DNA from: Actinoalloteichus fjordicus
GTDB lineage: Bacteria; Actinomycetota; Actinomycetes; Mycobacteriales; Pseudonocardiaceae
Length of the DNA: 64,000 bases
Reading direction: 5' to 3'
Assembly: GCF_001941625.1 (NCBI RefSeq)
Contig: NZ_CP016076.1
Location: forward strand, 6,928,001-6,992,000
Shown here: piece after piece, positions 28,231-35,539 of the stretch
Layout: each line of letters starts with the position of its first letter
How positions within the stretch are numbered: position 1 is the first letter of the stretch
The notes under the pieces: model-generated
What the model was told of the DNA's origin: nothing
What the model saw: only the letters and a program-made list of their open reading frames with translations
Database searches by the model: none
Program-made: the position numbers and the translations under genes

Positions 28231-28328
28231 CGTCGACTCCCGGTGATCGCCAGGATGTACGGGCGGATTCGGGCGGCGCGCAGGCGGTGTACGACCGAGA
28301 TGGTCTTCTGCGCGGTGAGAGTTCTCAT
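28227..28328 (-). CDS. 33-residue micro-protein
   Basis: A basic peptide opening MRTLTAQKTISVVHRLRAAR. Start and stop both overlap neighbours by ATGA (28325–28328 and 28227–28230), which is the main evidence that it is translated. Too short to classify. Confidence 0.4.
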   Translation of the reverse strand: MRTLTAQKTISVVHRLRAARIRPYILAITGSRR

Positions 28329-28570
28329 CGGACGAGTGCCAGGTGTCGTGGCCGGTAGGGCGCTCGGGTGTGGGCGGCGGCGAGGCAGCCGGGACAGCGG
28401 TGGTCGTCGTAGTAGGGCACGGCGACGGGTTCGCGGTTGAGCGCGGTGAACAGCGTCGTCGGGTCGCAGATCGGGCGGATCTGGGCGCGGCCGTCGGCGG
28501 TCCAGTGCTCGGTGCGGGCGCGGTGGGTGTCGCCGTCGCCGACGGTGCGGACGAACCACGGGCCGATCAT
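28325..28570 (-). CDS. 81-residue accessory protein
   Basis: A small soluble protein with HRCPGCLAAAH, a possible metal-binding CxxC, near its C-terminus and PWFVRTVGDGDTHRA at the start. ATGA overlaps with both neighbours show tight coupling. No family recognised. Confidence 0.5.
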   Translation of the reverse strand: MIGPWFVRTVGDGDTHRARTEHWTADGRAQIRPICDPTTLFTALNREPVAVPYYDDHRCPGCLAAAHTRAPYRPRHLALVR

Positions 28571-28953
28571 CGCCGGGCTCCGGTGCTGCGAACGGCATCC
28601 AGTGCGCGGCGGAGGGCGTGGGCGAGTTCGGGGACGCGGTCGGCATAGACGAACCAGCGGCCGAGCACGCAGGTGCGGGTACGCAGGGAGATCTCCACGC
28701 CGTCGGGCCGGTGACGCAGCAGGAGCCGCCGCAGCTCGGTGCGATCGTCGACGGCGGGCAGGTCGATCGCGCTTCCGGCGCGCAGCGCGTCGAGGACGTC
28801 GACGGCATCGGTGGCACTGATGGCGGCGCGAACAGGATCGGCGCCGGGTCGGGCGCCTTCGACGAGCACGCCGTGCCCGCCGCTGGTGACGAACATGCTG
28901 CTACTCCGAGAACAAGAGTCGGGGACGAGGAACAACGCATCCAGACCGCTCAT
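28567..28953 (-). CDS. 128-residue accessory protein
   Basis: A soluble α/β-looking protein: VTSGGHGVLVEGARPG, then DVLDALRAGSAIDLPAVDDRTELRRLLLRH, then VYADRVPELAHALRRALD. The ATG at 28953 overlaps the upstream stop, as elsewhere in this chain. An internal ATG at 28896 with GGAG eight bases ahead is an alternative giving 109 residues. Function unknown. Confidence 0.5.
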   Translation of the reverse strand: MSGLDALFLVPDSCSRSSSMFVTSGGHGVLVEGARPGADPVRAAISATDAVDVLDALRAGSAIDLPAVDDRTELRRLLLRHRPDGVEISLRTRTCVLGRWFVYADRVPELAHALRRALDAVRSTGARR

Positions 28954-29123
28954 CGGCCCACCGCCACGGCCAGCCGCTCCTCGGCCAACCGAGCCAGAAT
29001 CGACGACAGGGCCACCGTGCGAACGTGGCTTCGGCGCCGGGGCGGCGGCGGGCGATAACCCCAGATCGTCAGCGGAAGACCACTCGCGACCAGCACCAAC
29101 CCGACCGGCAGGAACGGGCTCAC
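28950..29123 (-). CDS. 57-residue membrane micro-protein
   Basis: The GTG start overlaps the preceding stop. One hydrophobic helix (FLPVGLVLVASGLPLTIWGY) is followed by an Arg/Pro turn and a short amphipathic tail. Part of the six-gene leftward chain. Confidence 0.45.
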   Translation of the reverse strand: MSPFLPVGLVLVASGLPLTIWGYRPPPPRRRSHVRTVALSSILARLAEERLAVAVGR

Positions 29124-29314
29124 GACACGCCGCCGGGGCGCTGCGGGGCGACGGGCTGCGCTGGTCGTGCACAGCTCGCGCTGCGGGTTCCATTCCACGA
29201 GATACTCGGCGTACCGATGCCGCCTCGTAGGTCGCGGTCGGGCCAGATTGCCCAGATCGTCGCGAGGAACGCGACCATGCCGATCAGGCCGATTGTCAAG
29301 ATTGCATGAGGCAC
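29120..29314 (-). CDS. 64-residue membrane micro-protein, first of the leftward chain
   Basis: GTG start with GGGAGG six bases upstream. One clear helix (ILTIGLIGMVAFLATIWAIWP) is followed by a polar tail. It is the promoter-proximal gene, divergent from the XRE regulator across ~150 bp holding phased repeats. Confidence 0.5.
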   Translation of the reverse strand: MPHAILTIGLIGMVAFLATIWAIWPDRDLRGGIGTPSISWNGTRSASCARPAQPVAPQRPGGVS

Positions 29315-29347
29315 GAACAGCCTCCCGTCCGCTCCATCTTCAACAAT

Positions 29348-29436
29348 GGAGCACATTGGAGCACTTCGGAGCATATTGGCGCACCCAAGTAGGACAGATG
29401 CTCCGACAGGCGTCAATGCCCCAGTCGGGTGCTCCA
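29348..29436 (+). promoter_or_regulatory. Phased GGAGCA repeats, candidate XRE operator
   Basis: Four direct repeats at exactly 10 bp spacing: GGAGCACATT, GGAGCACTTC, GGAGCATATT and GGCGCACCCA (29348–29387). Inverted copies TGCTCC follow at 29399 and 29430. They lie between the divergent XRE gene and micro-gene chain. Binding by the XRE protein is inference. Confidence 0.5.
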
Positions 29437-29467
29437 CGGGCCTGATCAGAGCCGGTACCGTCTGCGC

Positions 29468-30319
29468 ATGTCCACGTCACGTCGTAGCCCGATCGCCGTC
29501 GCTGTCGGAGAGTCGCTGCGACTTATTCGCGAACGTGCCGGCCTGTCAGTGCGCGAAGTCTCCCGACGCATGGAGACGCATCACACCGCCGTGACGCGCA
29601 CGGAAGAGGGCCGTCGTCGACTGAGCACCGACGACATCGCGGCATGGCTGGCACACCTTGGTGCCACGGCCGACGAGCGTGCCGCAGTGCTGGCACTGGT
29701 ACGGGACGTCGGCCGGTCTGCATGGTCGGCAGTCGGACATGCCGTCCCGGCTCAGCTGTCCACTCTGGTCCGCTACGAGCGTGAAGCGGTAGCGATCACC
29801 GAGGTCAACGCGGTGTTGATCCCCGGCCTGTTGCAGACGGAGAACTACGTTCGTGCGGTCATGTCGACTGGCGACATCCCTGACGACGGAATCGAAGATC
29901 GCGTGATCTACCGCATGGGACGCCAATCGGTGTTGCGGCGTCGTGCCGGAGCGATGACGGCGATCATCGACGAAGGGGCGCTCACGCGGCAGATCGGTGG
30001 TCACGCCGTGATGGCTGAGCAGATGACGGCGCTACTCGACTGGAGCAATACCGGCCATGTCGAGGTACTGATCATCCCGACGAGCATCGGCGCACACCGA
30101 GGGATGGCAGGCGGATTCATGATCTTGGACATGCCGGACGGCGTCGTCGTTCACCTCGAACACCTTGACAGCGGGGTCTTCCTGCATGAGCCAGCCGACA
30201 CAAGATCCTTTGTCGAGGCGGCCAGTAGCCTGCAAGACGTCGCGATGAGTCCAGTTGATTCGGCCCGCCTCATCGCGACGTACGCAGACAGCCACGCGAG
30301 GAACGAGGCATCACCATGA
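29468..30319 (+). CDS. XRE-family regulator with DUF5753-type domain
   Basis: 283 residues. N-terminal helix-turn-helix (~8–62: GESLRLIRERAGLSVREVSRRMETHHTAVTRTEEG, written here in part), then the long ligand-type domain common to actinomycete XRE/DUF397 pairs: YEREAVAITEVNAVLIPGLLQTENYVRA, MGRQSVL, DEGALTRQIGG, HLEHL. TACCGT lies six bases before the ATG at 29468, so it is probably leaderless. Its stop overlaps the DUF397 start. Such pairs regulate development or accessory genes in Streptomyces; the target here is unknown but may be the divergent chain. Confidence 0.88.
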   Translation: MSTSRRSPIAVAVGESLRLIRERAGLSVREVSRRMETHHTAVTRTEEGRRRLSTDDIAAWLAHLGATADERAAVLALVRDVGRSAWSAVGHAVPAQLSTLVRYEREAVAITEVNAVLIPGLLQTENYVRAVMSTGDIPDDGIEDRVIYRMGRQSVLRRRAGAMTAIIDEGALTRQIGGHAVMAEQMTALLDWSNTGHVEVLIIPTSIGAHRGMAGGFMILDMPDGVVVHLEHLDSGVFLHEPADTRSFVEAASSLQDVAMSPVDSARLIATYADSHARNEASP

Positions 30320-30504
30320 CCGCACCGGACGGCTGGCGGAAATCCCGTCGATCACAGACAGCGACAGCTTGTGTCGAGATCGGCCGTTCCCCCGGCTTAG
30401 TCGGCATCCGGGACACCAAGAACCGCGACGGCGGAACACTCACCGTCGGCCACGCCGACTTCGACAGCTTCCTCAAGGCGATCAAGACCCACAGACTCGA
30501 CTGA
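30316..30504 (+). CDS. DUF397 protein
   Basis: 62 residues with the family pattern: GWRKSRRSQTATACVEIG near the start, then VGIRDTKNRDGGTLTV and a final FDSFLKAIK helix. ATGA overlap with the XRE gene. DUF397 proteins are thought to bind or modulate the paired XRE regulator. Confidence 0.88.
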   Translation: MTAPDGWRKSRRSQTATACVEIGRSPGLVGIRDTKNRDGGTLTVGHADFDSFLKAIKTHRLD

Positions 30505-30596
30505 CCCCACACACCCGCGTTCCGGTCACCCCGCGTGACCGGGGCGCGGCACCGTCCGGCATCCTCAAGTGATCACCGAACGTGAGGAGTCCAGCG

Positions 30597-31357
30597 GTGT
30601 CCGTCATGGAAGTGGTCGCGCGGTTGCAGCGAGCCCACGCCCTCATCAAAGACGCCCGACGGGCGGCGGCGGTCGCCGACGAAGCGATCACCGACGGCGC
30701 ACACCTCTTCGCCGCCGCCACCGCCGGATCAGGACAGCCCTGTGTCGAGGCGGCACGACACCACACGACTGCCGCCGGGACAGAAGTCCGCACCGCCCAC
30801 GCACTCTTCGAACAAGCCCAGACCCTCATCGACGTCTACTGCCACGCCGTCGCCGGACACGGCATCGCAGGCGGCGCAGCGCCATCGGTCGCGTCGCGCT
30901 CCGAGGAGCCAACCGCGCCCCTGCCCACATCGACCAGTCACCCCACAGAGAATCCCGAGGTCTGTTACGCCGCGCAGATCACTGAACTGCTGAGGGCGGG
31001 CAAAAAGATCACCCCGTCGGAGGTCATTCGGGTCGGCCGACATCGCGAGGACATCCTGTCTGGCTCGAAGAGGGGATATGGAACCGTTCGGGCAAGGCAC
31101 ATATATTCCGACCCGAACGGGAGGACAGCTTCGAAAATATGGGAGTGTCTCCGGACCACGTCATCGACCTCATCTTCGATTTGATCGAGAATCACGTTCC
31201 AGTCGGCCAGAGCGGCAAAGACGGAGCAGTATACGAGACCGAGGTGAATGGCGAGGTCAGACCAATATGTGTAGTCGTCGGCAGCAATGGTTACATTGTA
31301 ACCGCCTATCCAATAGGCCGGAAAGCAAAGTTCAAACGGTATCGCGAGCGAGGATGA
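30597..31357 (+). pseudogene. Frameshifted polymorphic-type toxin (DUF6244-like N-terminus + nuclease-like C-terminus)
   Basis: GTG 30597 has GAGGAG seven bases upstream. The first ~100 residues are an Ala-rich helical domain (VMEVVARLQRAHALIKDARR … HALFEQAQTLIDVY) like DUF6244. After a linker comes ITPSEVIRVGRHRED; the frame then shifts by one base near 31053–31055. Beyond it the +2 frame continues the same domain: PVWLEEGIWNRSGKAHIF, MGVSPDHVIDLIFDLIENHV, GAVYETEVNGEVRPICVVVGSNGYIVTAYP. This last block resembles BECR-fold RNase toxins (inference). Unshifted, the frame would stop at 31184. GC drops sharply from ~31050 on, indicating transfer. Confidence 0.6.
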
Positions 31358-31358
31358 C

Positions 31359-31700
31359 ATGAAAATCTCGATGCTAGCCGGATTCACGCAGGGTCCGTTT
31401 TATTACGATGCAGGCGACGCACATACATGGGGAACAAATCACGTTATCGAAGACGCAGGAGAATTTCTCGGACCTAGCATGAGCCTCATCAACGATCTTA
31501 CAGATTGGGATAATGAGTTCCAGAGTATCTACAATTCCGACGACCCCCGCGAGTCGAATTTCCCATCCGCCGAGGCCGAGGTCAACTGGATCGAGAAAGG
31601 AAAGGAGCTGGCAGTGCGGATCAAGCGCGAGTCGCCAGTGGTGACCAGTGTTGACTACCAGGCCGACGGCAGCATCCCCAAAGGCACGTGCATCGCGTAA
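31359..31700 (+). CDS. Putative immunity protein
   Basis: 113 residues, acidic, low GC. It starts one base after the toxin stop, the usual place for an immunity gene. Sequence marks are FTQGPFYYDAGDAHTWG, LINDLTDWDNEFQSIYN and WIEKGKELAVRIKRE. I know no named family. A decayed copy of the same protein follows at 31749. The toxin-adjacent position and the duplicate are the evidence for an immunity role; function is inferred. Confidence 0.55.
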   Translation: MKISMLAGFTQGPFYYDAGDAHTWGTNHVIEDAGEFLGPSMSLINDLTDWDNEFQSIYNSDDPRESNFPSAEAEVNWIEKGKELAVRIKRESPVVTSVDYQADGSIPKGTCIA

Positions 31701-31748
31701 GAGGGGAAATAATCCCACCCAACCTCAAAATGCGAAAACGGCAATCCG

Positions 31749-32101
31749 ATGGGAGTCGACCTAGTCAACCTCAAGATTCTCGCCAGATACCGTCAGCCGC
31801 CGCACTTATTTAACGACGGAGAGCGAGAAATAATTAATCGCTCACACACCAGAAGAGGACGGCAGGTTCTTTCAGTCCAGCGACAACGTGATTCAGGAGC
31901 TTGATCGATGGAACCAAGAATATCAGGACACGCCGCACATGAACATCCCGCAAGACTCCGACTTCACCTCGGAGAGAACACCGAGAATGGATAGAAAATG
32001 GAGGTGAACTCGCCGCACGAATCAAGAAAGAGTTACCGAACGCCGACCGAGTCGGATACCAGGCCGATGGCGATTCCGAAAGGGGAGAATGCGTGTTCTG
32101 A
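31749..32101 (+). pseudogene. Decayed paralogue of the immunity protein
   Basis: Three frames read in turn give one protein homologous to 31359–31700: MGVDLVNLKILARYRQPPHLF, then NVIQELDRWNQEYQDTP, then REWIENGGELAARIKKELPN and YQADGDSERGECVF. These match LINDLTDWDNEFQS, WIEKGKELAVRIKRE and YQADGSIPKGTCIA of the neighbour. Two frameshifts and internal stops make it non-functional. GC is low, like its neighbour. Nothing else is seen between 31701 and 32254. Confidence 0.6.
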
Positions 32102-32254
32102 CCTCGGCCTGCTCAGGTGGTCAGAGGTCTGGCCCGCAGCCTGGCCGACTGGGCATCTCATCAGCGCCGCCAGCCGTCAGCCGCTCCCGGCGTGATCGGC
32201 GGCGGGTTCCTGCGGGCCAGTGACCCCGGCGTGTACAGCCGGTAGCCTCCAAGA

Positions 32255-33100
32255 GTGGACCCCGTGCTGTTGATCCTGCTGCTCGTACTGGCCGTGGTCG
32301 TACTCCTCGGAGTCGGTTACATCGTCAGTTACAACAGGTTCGTCGCGCAGCGCAACACCGTCGAGGAGTCCTGGCGACAGGTCGACGTCGAGTTGCAGCG
32401 GCGCTACGACCTGATCCCGAACCTGGTGGAGACGGTGCGCGCCTCCGCCCAGTTCGAGCAGAGCACCCTGCAGCAGGTGATCTCGGCGCGATCACACGCG
32501 ATGCAGGCCAGGCAGGCGCACGCGAGCGTGCACGACCAGAGCCGCGCGGAGCAGCAGCTCACCGGCGCCCTGCACGGCTTCCTCGGCCTGGCCGAGAGCT
32601 ACCCGCAACTCCAGTCCAACCAGAACTTCCTGCATCTGCAGAAGCAGCTCGCCGACACCGAGGACCGCATCGCCGCAGGCCGCCGGTTCTACAACGGCAA
32701 CGTGCGCGCGCTGAACACCCGCGTGCAGTCGATCCCGTCCAGCATCGTGGCGAGCATCGCGAAGATCACCCAGGCCGAGTACTTCGAGGTCGACGACCCG
32801 TATGTGCGGGCATCGCCGACGCTGTCCGGCGCGTTCGACTCGCTCCACCAGCCGGGGCAGTACCAGCAGGCGTGGCAGGGACAGCCGGGGATGCCCGCTG
32901 GCCCCGGCCAGCCTCCGCAGCCAGGGCAGGTTCCGCACGCCGGGCTGCCGCAGGCGGGCCCCGGCCAGCAGACCTTCGGGCAGCAGGCATTCGGCCAGCA
33001 GGGCTTCGGCCAGCAGGCCCCGCAGGGCTGGCAGCCGCAGGGACAGCCCGCACCGGGCGGTCACCCCGCAGGCCCCCCGCAGCCGCCGAGCCAGTCCTGA
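32255..33100 (+). CDS. LemA family protein
   Basis: 281 residues. One N-terminal helix (VLLILLLVLAVVVLLGVGYIV) precedes the LemA helical domain: YNRFVAQRNTVEESWRQVDVELQRRYDLIPNLVETV, written here in part, then RRFYNGNVRALNTRVQSIPS. The last ~85 residues are Gln/Gly/Pro-rich with FGQQ repeats. TAGCCT lies six bases before the GTG, so it is probably leaderless. Its stop abuts the methyltransferase frame. Role unclear in the family. Confidence 0.88.
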   Translation: MDPVLLILLLVLAVVVLLGVGYIVSYNRFVAQRNTVEESWRQVDVELQRRYDLIPNLVETVRASAQFEQSTLQQVISARSHAMQARQAHASVHDQSRAEQQLTGALHGFLGLAESYPQLQSNQNFLHLQKQLADTEDRIAAGRRFYNGNVRALNTRVQSIPSSIVASIAKITQAEYFEVDDPYVRASPTLSGAFDSLHQPGQYQQAWQGQPGMPAGPGQPPQPGQVPHAGLPQAGPGQQTFGQQAFGQQGFGQQAPQGWQPQGQPAPGGHPAGPPQPPSQS

Positions 33101-33786
33101 GCACCGACCGGCCGAGGCCCGCCGAGGAGCCGCAGCCCGCCGAGGAGCCGGGTCCGACCGAGTGGATCTTCGGCGAGCCGGTGGGGGTGGGGCCGTGGCA
33201 GGGCCCGCCGCCATCGGACGATCGCTACGACCCGACGCTGCTGGCCGAGGGCGACCGACGCAACGTCATGGACGCCTACCGCTACTGGCGGCGCGAGGCC
33301 GTGGTGGCCGACCTGGACGAGCGTCGACACGACTTCCACGTGGCCATCGAGAACTTCCAGCATGACCACAACATCGGCACGGTGGTGCGCACCGCCAATG
33401 CCTTCGCCGCCAAGGCCGTGCACATCGTCGGGCGGCGGCGCTGGAATCGGCGCGGCGCGATGGTGACCGATCGCTACCAGCACGTCCTGCATCAGCCCGA
33501 TGTCGCCGCGCTGCTGGCCTTCGCCGCCGAACAGGACCTGAGCGTCGTCGCAGTGGACAACACGGCGGGCTCGGTCCGGCTGGAGGAGACCGCGCTCCCC
33601 CGGCGCTGCGTGCTCGTGTTCGGCCATGAGGGCGCAGGCGTCTCGCCTGCGGCACGCGAGGGCGCCGACCTGCTGGTCTCCATCGCGCAGTTCGGCTCCA
33701 CCCGCTCGATCAACGCCGGAGTCGCGGCGGGCATCGTCATGCACGACTGGGTCAGCCGACACGCGGACCTCTCGACCGCCTGGTGA
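33097..33786 (+). CDS. SpoU-type RNA 2'-O-methyltransferase
   Basis: ~229 residues with the SPOUT knot: FHVAIENFQHDHNIGTVVRTANAF (motif 1), VLVFGHEGAGVSP (motif 2) and VSIAQFGSTRSINAGVAAGIVMHDW (motif 3, SAM site). Coding similarity reaches back to PTEWIFGEP, upstream of the GTG at 33181. The only candidates nearer lemA are non-standard (CTG at 33097, overlapping the lemA stop), so the start is uncertain. It corresponds in position to M. tuberculosis Rv0380c. Confidence 0.85.
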   Translation: MSTDRPRPAEEPQPAEEPGPTEWIFGEPVGVGPWQGPPPSDDRYDPTLLAEGDRRNVMDAYRYWRREAVVADLDERRHDFHVAIENFQHDHNIGTVVRTANAFAAKAVHIVGRRRWNRRGAMVTDRYQHVLHQPDVAALLAFAAEQDLSVVAVDNTAGSVRLEETALPRRCVLVFGHEGAGVSPAAREGADLLVSIAQFGSTRSINAGVAAGIVMHDWVSRHADLSTAW

Positions 33787-34023
33787 CGGCCGCGCCTCCC
33801 CCGCCGGTTCCGCCAGGCCCGCTTCTCGCCGGGCCGGCTCGACCTGCGTGACGCAGGCGTCGGCTCGGCCCTGCCGACGGCTGCGCAGGGGTCGCCTTCC
33901 TCGCCTGCCGAGCAGCAGACTCGGCACTACGTCCTCGAAACAGGCCGCAGCCGGGGACATCCCGACGCGAGAACTCCACACCTCCGGCTGCGGACACCGG
34001 CCGGTAACCAGCACCATGGCGGG

Positions 34024-35370
34024 ATGACGCGGGACTCCCAGAGCGACGCACGCAGTTCCGACCAGCCGGGCGCGGGCCACGACACCGCAGGCAGGCACGC
34101 CGCCGAGCGGACCGCCGCGGTCTGGGCGGATCGGGCGGGCGCCGCCGAGCACGCGGTACGCACCCGGCATCTGCGGCCGGTCTGGGGGCTGCCCGGCGCG
34201 CGGCTCGGGCGGATGCACTGGCCGCCGAGCCGACTGGAACGACTCGGCGTCGGCTCATGGGGCTACTGGTGGCAGGCGCACCTGCTGGACTGCGCGATCG
34301 ACGCCTGGCTGCGCAGCCCGTCGCCGCGCCGCCGCGCGGTGATCCACGACGTCGTCCGGGCCGTCCCCCTGCGCAACGCGGGCTGGACGAATCACTACTT
34401 CGACGACATGGCCTGGCTGGGGCTGGCGCTGCAACGGGCGGAGGACTCGGTCCAGATCGCCCGCCCGAGGGCGATGCGGCTGCTCCTCACCGAGCTGCGC
34501 GGCGCGTGGACCGACCACGCGGGCGGCGGAATCTGGTGGCGGCGGCCCGAACGTCACCGCGACGACTTCAAGAACGTGCCGTCCAACGGACCGGCCGCGA
34601 TCCTGCTGGCCAGGAACGCGCGGGCGGGCGGGCCCGGCTCGGACCTGGCACGGGCCGTCGACACCGCGGAGTGGATGGACCGCCTGCTCGTCGATCCGGA
34701 CACCGGACTGGCCTGGGACGGCCTGCGCGTCACCGACGCGCCGGGCGCGCAGCCGAGCGCCGAGCCGTCCGGCCCGCCGGTCGCGCCGGGAGTCCGACTG
34801 ATCGTGAAGCGGATCTACACCTACTGCCAGGGCGTGCTGCTGGGCTCCTTCCTCGAACTCGGGAGCGACACCGACGAGGAGCGGTGGTGGGAGCGGGCGA
34901 GGCGCACGATCGAGGCCGTCGACACGCACCTCGCCGACGGCGACGGGGTGCTACCTGGCCACGGCGGCGGGGACGGCGGGCTGTTCGGCGGCATCCTCGC
35001 CCGTTACCTGGCGCTCGCCGTCACGACGCTGCCCACGCACCACGCCGACGCGGCTGGCACCGCCCGACGGCTGGTGCTCGCCTCGGCCGAGGCCGCCTGG
35101 CGCAACCGGGCGGCGGCCGACGGCGGCCCGCTGTTCGGTCCGGACTGGTCGACGAAGGCGGTGGTCCCGGCGGGCCCGAGCGTTCCGAGGGCCTCCGTGG
35201 TCTCGGGCACCACCGGCTCGGCACGCGATCGAGACGGAGCCCGGCGGCCGGAGCGGGATCTCTCGGTGCAGCTGAGTGCCTGGATGCTGTTGGAGGCCGC
35301 TTCGACGGTGTCCCGGCACGACCTCCGCACGCAGCAGCCGGGCCGCCGAGACCGGCCCGACGAGACCTGA
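34024..35370 (+). CDS. Glycoside hydrolase family 76 (α-1,6-mannanase-like)
   Basis: 448 residues. The paired catalytic aspartates appear in NHYFDDMAWLGLAL. GSWGYWWQAHLLDCAIDAW, GGIWWRR, KNVPSNGPAAILLAR, WMDRLL and YTYCQGVLLG fit the α/α barrel of GH76. No signal peptide is visible, so it is probably cytosolic, unlike secreted relatives. Substrate likely an α-1,6-mannoside such as cell-envelope mannan; inferred from the family. Confidence 0.85.
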   Translation: MTRDSQSDARSSDQPGAGHDTAGRHAAERTAAVWADRAGAAEHAVRTRHLRPVWGLPGARLGRMHWPPSRLERLGVGSWGYWWQAHLLDCAIDAWLRSPSPRRRAVIHDVVRAVPLRNAGWTNHYFDDMAWLGLALQRAEDSVQIARPRAMRLLLTELRGAWTDHAGGGIWWRRPERHRDDFKNVPSNGPAAILLARNARAGGPGSDLARAVDTAEWMDRLLVDPDTGLAWDGLRVTDAPGAQPSAEPSGPPVAPGVRLIVKRIYTYCQGVLLGSFLELGSDTDEERWWERARRTIEAVDTHLADGDGVLPGHGGGDGGLFGGILARYLALAVTTLPTHHADAAGTARRLVLASAEAAWRNRAAADGGPLFGPDWSTKAVVPAGPSVPRASVVSGTTGSARDRDGARRPERDLSVQLSAWMLLEAASTVSRHDLRTQQPGRRDRPDET

Positions 35371-35539
35371 CGAGGCCTGACGACCGGGCAGGCTCGGCGG
35401 CGGCCTTTCGACATCGGGCGGATCGAGGAGTAGCCACGGTCGACCGCGTCTTCCCGCCGTCGACACCGCAGGCCCGCCCCCGGTCCACATGCTGGACACG
35501 GCCGGGAACAAGCTGGTCAGCGGGTATGTTCAGGACATT

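Noticed and set aside
31139-31357. A stand-alone 72-residue gene starting at ATG 31139
   Set aside because: The same frame continues upstream to ~31055 with matching domain sequence (WLEEG…SGKAHIF), so the ATG is internal to the toxin domain.
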